Positions 8,990-16,533 of a stretch of DNA of 64,000 bases are shown piece by piece; the first letter of the stretch is position 1, and every line of letters begins with the position of its first letter. This stretch comes from Hyphomicrobiaceae bacterium (GTDB taxonomy: Bacteria; Pseudomonadota; Alphaproteobacteria; Rhizobiales; Hyphomicrobiaceae). The notes beneath the pieces were generated by a model. The model saw only the letters and a program-made list of their open reading frames with translations. It was not told the DNA's origin and did no database searches. Both the position numbers and the translations under genes were made by a program. The stretch is taken from positions 62,001-126,000 of the forward strand of contig JALHMC010000003.1 in the NCBI GenBank assembly GCA_022844225.1, in the 5' to 3' direction.

Positions 8990-9976
8990 ATGAGCAAGCC
9001 CGATCGCTGGATCGAGGAGACATTCCACCCGCACTGGCGTGTCAGGCTTCAGGCCGACAAGATCCTGCACGAGGTCAAGACCGACCACCAGCACCTCGTC
9101 ATTTTCGAGAACGCGACGTGGGGTACCGTCCTCATGCTTGACGGCGTCTGCCAGCTCACCACGTCGGACGAGTTCGTCTATCACGAGATGATGGCCCATG
9201 TGCCGCTGATGGCCTTGAAGGCTCCGAAACGCGTCCTCGTCGTCGGGGGTGGCGACGGTGGAGTCATGCGTGAGGTGCTCAAGCATCCGTCGATCGAGAA
9301 GGCCACGCTCTGCGAAATCGATCGTTCGGTCGTCGACTTATCGCTTGCGCATTATCCCGCGATTGCCGGTGGCTGCTTCGACGATCCTCGCTGCGATCTG
9401 GTCATTGCCGATGGTCTGCGGTACGTCGCCGGGACCGCCGAGAAGTTCGACGCCATCATCGTCGACAGCTCCGAGCCGATCGGTCCTTCGGCGGTGCTGC
9501 ACACGCCTGAATTCTTCGCCGATTGCCGCCGCGCGCTACGGGATGGCGGCATCCTCGTCACGCAAAATGGGTTGCCCTTCCTGTTTCCTGATCATCTCGC
9601 CGGGACGACTCGGGCATTGGGTGGGCTGTTCGCCAAGGTTGCACCATACGTGTGCACACAGCCCTGCTATTTCGGTGGCCCCTTCGCTCTCAATTGGGCC
9701 TCCGACGATGCCTCGCACCTCGACATTTCGGTGAAAAAGCTCGGTCGTCGCCGCGACAAGCGAAACATCGAAACGCGCTACTGGACGCCCTCGGTGCATA
9801 TCGCCGCATTCGCCCTGCCTCGCTATGCCGAGTTGGTGGTCGAGCAGGCGCTGGCCTCTCCAACTGCGGCAATCACATCTTCCGCCAAGCCACCACCATC
9901 GCGGACGCAGCGAAAACGTCGCCAGTCGGCACCGGCCCAGACATCGCGGAAGGTGCGGCGTCCGCTCAAGCCGTGA
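8990..9976 (+). CDS. speE: Spermidine synthase (polyamine aminopropyltransferase)
   Basis: This 328-residue enzyme transfers the aminopropyl group of decarboxylated S-adenosylmethionine to putrescine. The ATG at 8990 follows GGGAGG. The core matches the family: the N-terminal strand domain, VFENATWGTVLMLDG-type residues with an FVYHEMMAH block near 62-70, the nucleotide-binding GGGDGG at 86-91, and the acidic catalytic region DSSEPIGPS, where many homologues read DSTDP. The last 40 or so residues form a Pro/Lys/Arg-rich tail beyond the normal domain, with no clear role. It lies directly after speD, the enzyme that makes its co-substrate, so the two form a functional pair even though a hairpin terminator separates them. 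Confidence 0.93.
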   Translation: MSKPDRWIEETFHPHWRVRLQADKILHEVKTDHQHLVIFENATWGTVLMLDGVCQLTTSDEFVYHEMMAHVPLMALKAPKRVLVVGGGDGGVMREVLKHPSIEKATLCEIDRSVVDLSLAHYPAIAGGCFDDPRCDLVIADGLRYVAGTAEKFDAIIVDSSEPIGPSAVLHTPEFFADCRRALRDGGILVTQNGLPFLFPDHLAGTTRALGGLFAKVAPYVCTQPCYFGGPFALNWASDDASHLDISVKKLGRRRDKRNIETRYWTPSVHIAAFALPRYAELVVEQALASPTAAITSSAKPPPSRTQRKRRQSAPAQTSRKVRRPLKP

Positions 9977-10188
9977 TGGAGCCGTGACGGCGTCTCGGAG
10001 GCTATCGTCATCGAGGGACTGAGACATCACTGTCGACGTGTGCCGCTTGCGCGTGACCGTATCGGTATGGCACCTGTCCCGCGTCTACCGGGGATTGGGA
10101 CGCGGCAAGGGGACTACGCCGCGACGGCAGTCGCGCGCACACGTCGTGATCCGTGACCGGAATTCCAGGTATTGAGGATCATCGAGCC

Positions 10189-11856
10189 ATGCAGGCCGAT
10201 CGGCACCTGCCGTTCCTGGCGCGCCTGTCACCGTGGTCGCGCCGAGCGCTCGCCATTGCAGCTGGTGCTGCCTCGGTGCTCGCGATGGCCCCCTTCTTCC
10301 TGTGGCCCGTTCTTTTCCTCACGCTTCCGGTTCTTGTTTTTCTGATCGACGGGGCGGTCGCCACTGCGCCGCGACGGCCCGCCGCGCATGCCGCTGGTAT
10401 CGCCTGGCTGTTCGCGTTCGGCTACTTTCTGGCGGGCCTCTTCTGGATCGGAGAGGCGTTCCTTGTCGAGGCAGACAAGTTTGCGGCCCTGATGCCGTTC
10501 GCCGTCATGGCGATGCCAGCCGGCCTCGCTCTGTTCTGGGCTGGTGCGGCGGCTATCGCTAGCGTGATGTGGCGACCCGGGTGGGTCCGTGTTCTCGTTT
10601 TAGCCATCACTCTTTCATGTGCCGAGTGGCTGCGCGGGCACGTCCTCACGGGGTTTCCCTGGAATGTGCTCGGCTACGCGCTGACGGCGTCCGAGGCCTT
10701 GCTGCAGTCGGCTTCCCTGCTCGGCATCTACGGATTGACCTGGATTACGGTGCTGCTTCTCGCGACACCGCTCGTCGCCTGGTCCGATGCGCGTGTGGGT
10801 GCGCGCGTCGCGCCGACGGCTGCTGTCCGAGCCGCTCTCCCCGCGACTGCTGCCTGTCTGGCATGTCTTGCGCTTCTCGCCGCATGGGGGGCGTGGCGCC
10901 TCACGGGACACCCTCCTCCGGAGCAGGCGGTTCGTTTGCGGCTCGTGCAGCCATCGATCCCGCAGCGCGAGAAATGGCAGAGCGAGAATCAGCGACGCAA
11001 CTTCGAACGCCATCTCGAGCTGACGCTCCAGAATCCCGCGGGTGAAATCGATGGTGCCAAGAGCGTTCAACTGATCGTCTGGCCCGAGGCGGCAATGCCG
11101 TTCCTGCCGCTGGATACTCCGGCTGCGCTCGAGGCGCTTGGGCGGGTCATTCCTGCCGACGGCCATCTCGTCGCTGGCCTACTCCGCGTCGAAACGGCTC
11201 CGCCGCTGGCCGCGACCCGAAAGCGCCGGGTGCTGAACAGCCTGGTTGCGTTCGGCCCCGGGGGAATGCCGGTCGCAGTTTACGACAAGACCCACCTCGT
11301 TCCGTTCGGGGAGTACTTGCCGTTCCAAGCGACACTCGAAGCGATCGGGCTGGAGCAACTGACCCGTATCCGTGGCGGATTCGACGTGGGGCCGACTCCG
11401 CGTCCCCTGATGCGGATCGCGGGGTTGCCTCCTTTCGCGCCGTTAATCTGTTACGAGGCGATTTTTCCGGGGACTGTCGTTCAATCCTCGGAGCGGCCGG
11501 CTGCCTTGCTCAACGTCACAAATGACGGCTGGTTCGGCAATACGACGGGGCCGCGCCAGCATCTACACCAAGCGCGGGTGCGCGCCGTCGAAGAAGGACT
11601 TCCCGTGATCCGCTCGGCCAACAATGGCATCTCCGCCGTCGTCGACGCTTTTGGCCGTGTGGTGACGCAGCTGGATCTCGACGTTACTGGCGTTATCGAT
11701 GTCCAGTTGCCAGGTCGCCTCCCGCCCACAGTGTATGCGCGGCTCGGAGATGGTCCGTTCGCAGTCTTTCTCGGTTTTTCGATCGTCGTCTTGGCGGTTT
11801 GGGTGGGAGCTATACAAGGCTCGAAGCGCACACTTAGCCGTAGCGACCGCCCTTGA
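10189..11856 (+). CDS. lnt: Apolipoprotein N-acyltransferase
   Basis: This 555-residue inner-membrane enzyme N-acylates the terminal cysteine of lipoproteins, the last step of lipoprotein maturation. The N-terminal 200 residues contain several hydrophobic helices. The nitrilase-like periplasmic domain follows and carries the full catalytic triad: Glu300 in WPEAAMPF, Lys367 in YDKTHLVPFGEYLPF, and Cys421 in LICYEAIFP. The spacing matches E. coli Glu267-Lys335-Cys387. A C-terminal membrane helix (FAVFLGFSIVVLAVWVG) ends the protein. The ATG at 10189 is preferred to the GTG at 10153 because GAGG lies at a workable distance. In Sinorhizobium the homologue is actA, an acid-tolerance gene beside the regulator phrR. 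The same pairing is seen here. Confidence 0.95.
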   Translation: MQADRHLPFLARLSPWSRRALAIAAGAASVLAMAPFFLWPVLFLTLPVLVFLIDGAVATAPRRPAAHAAGIAWLFAFGYFLAGLFWIGEAFLVEADKFAALMPFAVMAMPAGLALFWAGAAAIASVMWRPGWVRVLVLAITLSCAEWLRGHVLTGFPWNVLGYALTASEALLQSASLLGIYGLTWITVLLLATPLVAWSDARVGARVAPTAAVRAALPATAACLACLALLAAWGAWRLTGHPPPEQAVRLRLVQPSIPQREKWQSENQRRNFERHLELTLQNPAGEIDGAKSVQLIVWPEAAMPFLPLDTPAALEALGRVIPADGHLVAGLLRVETAPPLAATRKRRVLNSLVAFGPGGMPVAVYDKTHLVPFGEYLPFQATLEAIGLEQLTRIRGGFDVGPTPRPLMRIAGLPPFAPLICYEAIFPGTVVQSSERPAALLNVTNDGWFGNTTGPRQHLHQARVRAVEEGLPVIRSANNGISAVVDAFGRVVTQLDLDVTGVIDVQLPGRLPPTVYARLGDGPFAVFLGFSIVVLAVWVGAIQGSKRTLSRSDRP

Positions 11857-11903
11857 TGGCAGATGCACAATCTCTGGGGTTTACTTTATATTTATCAACC
11901 TTA

Positions 11904-11941
11904 GATTGCATATTGATACCCTGAGTATTTTCTATGCAATC
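11904..11941. promoter_or_regulatory. Inverted repeat in the AT-rich region upstream of the XRE regulator
   Basis: GATTGCATA (11904-11912) and its exact complement TATGCAATC (11933-11941) flank a 20-base spacer that itself contains ATAC and GTAT as a nested inverted pair. The region is markedly AT-rich compared with its surroundings. It lies 72-109 bases upstream of the regulator start, where an autoregulatory operator would be expected. A third GATTGCA-type sequence (GATTGCAAA, about 12762-12770) lies about 45 bp before metK. Confidence 0.5.
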
Positions 11942-12012
11942 GATTGACGGGCATTCATTGTGCACCTAGAAATTGCGGTGCCCACCTCCGATCTAGGAGC
12001 GAAAATTTACCG

Positions 12013-12513
12013 ATGCTTATAGGCCGAAAATCAATGGAAGATGGCGAGAACGACGATAAGGGCTCGCGCCGGCCCAACCCTATTGACACGCACGTTGGCA
12101 GCCGCGTGCGGCTTCGCCGCATGTTGCTCGGCATAAGTCAAGAAAAGCTGGGTGAGCGGCTTGGTCTGACATTTCAGCAAGTTCAGAAATACGAAAAGGG
12201 CGTCAACCGCATTGGTGCCAGTCGACTTTTCGACCTTTCGACGGTGCTCGGTGTACCGATCAGTTTTTTTTACGAGGACGCACCAGCCAGCGAGGCGCGG
12301 GTGCAGCCGATTCCGGGGTTTGCTGAGGCACCTTCGACAGATTCCAGCGTGCTCGAATTCCTGGCCACCCGTGAAGGATTGGAGTTGAACCGTGCATTCG
12401 CACGCATTCAGGATCCCAAGTCGCGGCGGGCAATCCTTGATCTCGTCCGCTCTCTCGCGGGCGTCGAGGGAGAGGACGACAACGGTCTGACCGGCGCCGA
12501 TCCGCTCGCCTGA
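12013..12513 (+). CDS. XRE-family transcriptional regulator, PhrR/PraR-like
   Basis: This is a 166-residue DNA-binding regulator. The ATG at 12013 is used, with AGGAG at 11995-11999. An in-frame TTG at 11944 and an ATG at 12034 are alternatives. A Cro/C1-type helix-turn-helix occupies about residues 31-89: VRLRRMLLG, ISQEKLGERLG, then FQQVQKYEKG as the recognition part. A short C-terminal region (residues 90-166) is typical of this subfamily. The position between lnt and metK is that of phrR of Sinorhizobium, a low-pH-induced regulator, and of PraR-type regulators in Rhizobium and Azorhizobium. The upstream inverted repeat suggests autoregulation. A hairpin terminator follows the gene at once, so metK is probably transcribed separately. 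Confidence 0.85.
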   Translation: MLIGRKSMEDGENDDKGSRRPNPIDTHVGSRVRLRRMLLGISQEKLGERLGLTFQQVQKYEKGVNRIGASRLFDLSTVLGVPISFFYEDAPASEARVQPIPGFAEAPSTDSSVLEFLATREGLELNRAFARIQDPKSRRAILDLVRSLAGVEGEDDNGLTGADPLA

Positions 12514-12539
12514 AGATCCACTATCGGTCGATCACTTCA

Positions 12540-12576
12540 GCCGTCGCTCACCGATGCGACGGCGAGGTTGTTTTTT
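12540..12576 (+). terminator. Rho-independent terminator of the XRE regulator gene
   Basis: GCCGTCGC (12540-12547) and GCGACGGC (12556-12563) form a perfect 8-bp stem with an 8-base loop. This is followed after seven bases by six T (12571-12576). It is the most canonical terminator in the window. Confidence 0.85.
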
Positions 12577-12812
12577 AATTGCGATTTCGAGGTGCATCCT
12601 CGGTCATCCGTTGGTCACCTGTGGCACCCATGAGGTCGGCCGGCGGCGTATGGAGTTCGTGTGCGACGGGCAATGCGAATGGATCGGATTAGTCGCTGCA
12701 ACAGGACTGCGACGTTCAGTCCATTGGTCCGATCGGCGATGGCTTGACCCCCAATGGTAAAGATTGCAAACACTCGGCCCCAGCCTAGAACTCTTGCCGT
12801 GGGGATGATGCC
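12577..12812 (+). other. Leader/promoter region of metK
   Basis: These 236 bases hold no gene. I looked for the conserved cores of known SAM-responsive riboswitches and do not recognise one. A TTGACC (12744-12749) could be a -35 box, but no good -10 box lies 17 bases further on. GATTGCAAA at about 12762-12770 resembles the half-site of the inverted repeat upstream of the neighbouring regulator gene. Confidence 0.3.
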
Positions 12813-14108
12813 GTGGGCCGCAAGTCGTATTTGTTTACCAGTGAGTCTGTTTCCGAGGGCCACCCCGACAAGGTGAGCGATCAAATCTCGGACGCGATCC
12901 TGGATGCCTTCATTGCGAACGACGTCAAACTTGGGATCGCGGACAATAGCGCCATCAACACCCGCCTCGGCTGCGAAACACTTGTCACGACCAACAAGGT
13001 CGTCATTGCCGGCGAGGCCCGAGGGCAAGCCCCATTGTTCCGTAAATTCGACAGCCATCAATTCGTCGGCCAGAGCGAGTGGGTCGTCGATCGCGGCCTC
13101 ATCACCGACATCGCTCGCGGCGTGATCAAGGATATCGGCTACGATCAGGTCGGCTTTTCGCATCATGGCGCCGACGTTGAGGTGCTCCTCCACGGCCAGT
13201 CTGCCGACATCGCGATGGGCGTCGACGAGAAGCAGGGCGAGGAGGGTGCTGGCGACCAGGGCATGATGTTCGGTTTCGCTTGTACCGACAGCGAAGCCTA
13301 CGAGAAGGGCTCGTTCATGCCTGCGCCCATCTTCTTCTCGCACAGGATTCTCAAGGTGCTCTCCGAGCAGCGCCGTTCTGGCAAGCTCGGCGACTTGCTG
13401 CCCGACGCGAAGAGCCAAGTGACCATCCAGTACGAGGACGACAAAGCGGTCGGCGCAGCCAAGGTTGTCGTATCGACCCAGCACAGAAAGTCGAACGGAA
13501 AGGGCCGTGACTACACGCCCGAAATGGTCAAAGAAATGATCGGCGATGCCGTCGCCTCTGCTCTGCCGAAGGGGTGGATGCCGAAGTCCGGCGCTGACTT
13601 CCTGGTCAATCCGACCGGAAACTTCGTGGTCGGCGGTCCGGATGGCGATTGCGGCCTGACCGGCCGCAAGATCATCGTCGACACGTACGGTGGCTATGCG
13701 CCACATGGTGGCGGCGCGTTTTCCGGCAAGGATCCGACCAAAGTCGATCGTTCCGCAGCCTATGCTGCACGCTACCTGGCCAAGAACGTTGTCGCCGCGG
13801 GCCTCGCAGAGCGCTGTATGATCCAGGTGGCCTATGCCATCGGCCGCCCGGAGCCCATGTCGCTGCTCGTCGACACGCAAGGCACCAGCAAGCACGGCGC
13901 CGACCTCGACGCCAAGCTGGAGCAGGTGCTGGCGGAGCTTTTCCCAATGCGCCCGACGAACATTCGCCGCAAGCTCCAGCTCAATAAGCCCGTCTATCAG
14001 CGGACCGCGGCGTACGGGCATTTCGGTCGCGCTCCGGACGCCGACGGTGGCTTCTCCTGGGAGAAGACCGACCTCGCCGATGCAATCAAGAAGGCGGTCG
14101 GAGCCTAA
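12813..14108 (+). CDS. metK: S-adenosylmethionine synthetase
   Basis: This 431-residue cytoplasmic enzyme makes S-adenosylmethionine from methionine and ATP. The start is a GTG at 12813, chosen because the protein then begins [19 protein letters not shown], the conserved N-terminus with the GHPDK ATP-binding motif. The GAGDQG signature is present in the first half, and [19 protein letters not shown] is present later on. The protein is longer than the E. coli enzyme (384 residues), as is usual for alphaproteobacterial MetK, which carry internal insertions. Its product feeds speD upstream and the methyltransferase trmB downstream. It has its own upstream region, after the terminator of the XRE gene. 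Confidence 0.97.
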   Translation: MGRKSYLFTSESVSEGHPDKVSDQISDAILDAFIANDVKLGIADNSAINTRLGCETLVTTNKVVIAGEARGQAPLFRKFDSHQFVGQSEWVVDRGLITDIARGVIKDIGYDQVGFSHHGADVEVLLHGQSADIAMGVDEKQGEEGAGDQGMMFGFACTDSEAYEKGSFMPAPIFFSHRILKVLSEQRRSGKLGDLLPDAKSQVTIQYEDDKAVGAAKVVVSTQHRKSNGKGRDYTPEMVKEMIGDAVASALPKGWMPKSGADFLVNPTGNFVVGGPDGDCGLTGRKIIVDTYGGYAPHGGGAFSGKDPTKVDRSAAYAARYLAKNVVAAGLAERCMIQVAYAIGRPEPMSLLVDTQGTSKHGADLDAKLEQVLAELFPMRPTNIRRKLQLNKPVYQRTAAYGHFGRAPDADGGFSWEKTDLADAIKKAVGA

Positions 14109-14228
14109 GCGATCCAGCGATTGACGGCCCCGGTGTCTGGCCCCAGCCTGACACCGCCCAGCACGAGAGTGGTGTGCGGGGGAGGGTATCTGCCCGGCGC
14201 GGGACCCATTCAGCGACAAGGAGTTCCA

Positions 14229-14597
14229 ATGTTCTCTCACATTATGGTCGGCGCGAAAGACGTCGATGCCTCCAAGAAGTTCTACGATGCCGTGTTCGGC
14301 GTGCTCGGCATTCCGGCTGCCAGCATGGATCCCAAGGGGCGTGCCTGGTGGCGCACCTCAACTGGCACCTTTGGCGTCGGGAAGCCGATCGATGGCAAGC
14401 CCGCGTCGTACGCCAACGGCGGCACGATCGGCTTCACCTGTGACAGCGCGGAGAAGGTGAAGGCCTTCCACGACGCCGGTGTCGCCAATGGCGGCACGTC
14501 GATCGAGGACCCACCCGGCCCACGTGGCAAGCTCTATCTCGCCTACCTGCGCGATCCCGACGGCAACAAGATCTGCGCGCTGCATCGCGGCAGCTGA
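14229..14597 (+). CDS. VOC/glyoxalase superfamily protein
   Basis: This 122-residue protein has the vicinal-oxygen-chelate fold. The ATG at 14229 follows AAGGAG, which decides the start over an upstream in-frame codon. It begins FSHIMVGAKDVDASKKFYDAVFG, the first half of the beta-alpha-beta-beta-beta module, and ends with YLRDPDGNKICALH, the second-module signature that includes the usual DPDGN turn. His4 and a late acidic or histidine residue could act as metal ligands. Members include glyoxalase I, dioxygenases and antibiotic-binding proteins, so the reaction cannot be specified. It sits between metK and trmB and has its own terminator. Confidence 0.85.
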   Translation: MFSHIMVGAKDVDASKKFYDAVFGVLGIPAASMDPKGRAWWRTSTGTFGVGKPIDGKPASYANGGTIGFTCDSAEKVKAFHDAGVANGGTSIEDPPGPRGKLYLAYLRDPDGNKICALHRGS

Positions 14598-14621
14598 TCG
14601 ATGCGGTAGTTGCAAGCGTGC

Positions 14622-14658
14622 GGCGGCGTCCGGGCACCTCGGGCGCCGTCGTCGTTTT
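14622..14658 (+). terminator. Rho-independent terminator after the VOC gene
   Basis: GGCGGCGTCCG (14622-14632) pairs with CGGGCGCCGTC (14640-14650) in an 11-bp stem with two GU pairs and a 7-base loop. It is followed by GTCGTTTT. The tail has the same GTCGTTTTGGT sequence as the terminator after speD. Confidence 0.7.
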
Positions 14659-14770
14659 GGTCGGGGTGCTACACTCTAAGCGCCGCCATCCGCTCCCGCG
14701 GTCCGTCTCTCCTAAGTGATGGGGCTGAGGTAAAGAGGCGACGAGCGCGGTCGAGTCAACCGAGGGAGTC

Positions 14771-15562
14771 ATGAGCCAGATCGAAGATGACCCGGCTAAC
14801 AGCGATGAGCTAGCCGAGGCGACCGAGTTGCGCTCCTACGGCCGTCGCCGCGGACGCAAGCTCTCTCCGCGGCAGGAAAGGCTGATGGCCGAGTTTCTGC
14901 CCCTCGTATCGCCGAAGCTCGACGGGGCGCCACCGGTCTCACTGTCCATGTTGTTTCGGGCGCCAGATGCGCCACGGGTATCCGAATGTGAAAGCAAGAA
15001 GTCGGGTGCGAATGGGCAATCAGAGGCGCACCAGAAAGAAATCTGGCTGGAGATCGGTTTCGGCGGCGGTGAGCATCTGCTGTGGCAGGCACGCAAAAAC
15101 CCAGCCGTTGGCATTATCGGGGCCGAGCCGTTCGAGGACGGGGTTGTCAAGGTTCTGGCCGCGATCGAGGACGAGCACCTCCGAAACATCCTCGTGCATG
15201 CCGATGACGCACGGGGGTTGCTTCGCTGGTTGCCGAGAGCCTCGCTTTCTCGCGTTTTCATACTCTTCCCGGACCCTTGGCCGAAACGTCGCCACCAGAA
15301 ACGCCGGCTGGTCAACGGACAACTCCTCGCCCTGCTGTCGGGGGTAATGCGCCCAGGTGCCGAATTACGCATCGGCACCGATATCGGCGATTACGCCCGC
15401 ACCATTCTGATGGCGTTCCAGCACTGTCCGGACTTCGTCTGGGGTGCTAGCGGACCCGAGGATTGGCGGGCGCGTCCCGCTGACTGGCCTCAGACCCGTT
15501 ACCAGCAGAAGGCGCTGCGGGAAGGCCGCCGCTGCTATTATTTGCGCTTCGTGCGCCTTTAA
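14771..15562 (+). CDS. trmB: tRNA (guanine-N7-)-methyltransferase
   Basis: This 263-residue enzyme uses S-adenosylmethionine to make 7-methylguanosine, normally at position 46 of tRNA. Key motifs are visible: the basic N-terminal segment RSYGRRRGRKLSPRQ, the SAM-binding EIGFGGGEHL starting near residue 94, and the catalytic/tRNA-binding block FPDPWPKRRHQKRRLVN. The N-terminus and a segment near residues 55-90 are somewhat longer than in E. coli TrmB (239 residues). The ATG at 14771 is preceded by GAGGGAG. Placement between metK and the rimP-nusA operon is the usual alphaproteobacterial arrangement. Two terminator-like hairpins follow it. Confidence 0.95.
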   Translation: MSQIEDDPANSDELAEATELRSYGRRRGRKLSPRQERLMAEFLPLVSPKLDGAPPVSLSMLFRAPDAPRVSECESKKSGANGQSEAHQKEIWLEIGFGGGEHLLWQARKNPAVGIIGAEPFEDGVVKVLAAIEDEHLRNILVHADDARGLLRWLPRASLSRVFILFPDPWPKRRHQKRRLVNGQLLALLSGVMRPGAELRIGTDIGDYARTILMAFQHCPDFVWGASGPEDWRARPADWPQTRYQQKALREGRRCYYLRFVRL

Positions 15563-15592
15563 GCTGGAACTGGGGCAGGCAACGCAAATTTT

Positions 15593-15627
15593 TGTGACGG
15601 AACGCTTGCGCTCCACGTCACATTTTT
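15593..15627 (+). terminator. Terminator-like hairpin after trmB
   Basis: TGTGAC (15593-15598) pairs with GTCACA (15617-15622). A second stem, GGAACGC with GCGCTCC (one mismatch), forms inside around a two-base loop. Five T follow directly (15623-15627). It lies 31 bases after the trmB stop codon. Confidence 0.7.
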
Positions 15628-15662
15628 GTAGCATGTCTTTGCTCATGATCATCTCAACTCTG

Positions 15663-15696
15663 AGAGTGGATCCTCGTGGTCCGCTCTTTTTCTTGT
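15663..15696 (+). terminator. Second hairpin with T tract upstream of rimP
   Basis: AGAGTGGA (15663-15670) pairs with TCCGCTCT (15680-15687) in an 8-bp stem with one GU pair and a 9-base loop. It is followed by TTTTCTTGTTT. It is close to the rimP start, so it could be a backup terminator for trmB or, if a promoter lies upstream, an attenuator of the rimP-nusA operon. Confidence 0.6.
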
Positions 15697-15740
15697 TTGC
15701 GGTGCTCTGAGCAGAGCAATGCCGAAATTGATGAGCGGGG

Positions 15741-16499
15741 ATGGGCAGCGTGAGCGGGCCGATGGCCGAAACACGCGTATCGGACGAGCGGTTCATTCGC
15801 GAGACAGGCGCTGCTGCCGCCATCGCGGATTTGGCCGAGCCTGTGCTCGAAAGCCTCGGCTTTCGCCTCGTGCTGGCCCGTATCCTGTCAGGGCAAGGGA
15901 CCATCGTGGAAATCATGGCGGAGCGGCCGGACGGCTCCATGACGATCGATGACTGCAGGGCCGTATCGCTTGCTCTTTCGCCCATATTCGACGTTCACGA
16001 TCCGTTGCCGGGCAGCTATCGGCTTCAAGTGTCATCACCCGGGATTGATCGCCCGCTCGTGAGACCGATCGATTTCGATACATGGGCGGGGTTCGAGGCC
16101 AAGATCGAATTGAAGGAGCTGGTCGACAACCGCCGTCGTTTTCGCGGGGTGATCGAGGGCTTCGAGGACGGGGAAGTCAGGATCGAGGTGGACCTCGGCA
16201 AGGATCAGGGCGTAAAGCTTATCGGTCTGCCGATCTCGCTGATCGGCGAGGCGAAGCTGGTGCTGACGGACGATCTGGTTCGGGAATCTCTGCGGCGCAC
16301 CAAGCGGGCTTTGTCCGAACTCGAAGAGGCCCAGGCCATCGCCAGCGCAGAGGCCAATGCTGCAGGCGGCAGCCTCGACGAGACGGATGACGGCGGAACT
16401 GCTATCGAGGCGCGTGGCGAGACCGCCTCGCGACGGATGCGGGAGAAGCGTGGCAAGCGCAGGCCCGGACGAGCGCCGGAGTCGAAGCGCAAGAATTGA
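15741..16499 (+). CDS. rimP: Ribosome maturation factor RimP
   Basis: This 252-residue protein is needed for maturation of the 30S subunit. The N-terminal domain contains the family pattern (LAEPVLESLGFRLV, then MTIDDCRAVSLALSPIFD). The SH3-like C-terminal domain begins near LQVSSPGIDRPL. An Ala/Glu-rich tail then ends in a Lys/Arg cluster (RMREKRGKRRPGRAPESKRK). The usual RimP length is 150-180 residues, so the extra basic tail of about 70 residues is an alphaproteobacterial-type extension. The ATG at 15741 is used, and the ATG at 15762 is possible. It heads the rimP-nusA-ylxR-infB operon; nusA begins 35 bp after its stop. Confidence 0.93.
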   Translation: MGSVSGPMAETRVSDERFIRETGAAAAIADLAEPVLESLGFRLVLARILSGQGTIVEIMAERPDGSMTIDDCRAVSLALSPIFDVHDPLPGSYRLQVSSPGIDRPLVRPIDFDTWAGFEAKIELKELVDNRRRFRGVIEGFEDGEVRIEVDLGKDQGVKLIGLPISLIGEAKLVLTDDLVRESLRRTKRALSELEEAQAIASAEANAAGGSLDETDDGGTAIEARGETASRRMREKRGKRRPGRAPESKRKN

Positions 16500-16533
16500 C
16501 GATTACGATCGAGCGACAGGAAGGTGCCAAGGC

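Noticed and set aside
12577-12812. SAM riboswitch ahead of metK
   Set aside because: The gap length and gene made me look for one, but I could not recognise the conserved core of any known SAM-binding class.
12615-14240. Long open frame on the minus strand over metK (541 codons)
   Set aside because: It is antisense to a complete, motif-bearing metK. Long antisense frames are common in GC-rich genes, and the translation has no recognisable domain. The same applies to long antisense frames over pnp, infB, the ABC-F gene and the PhzS-like gene.
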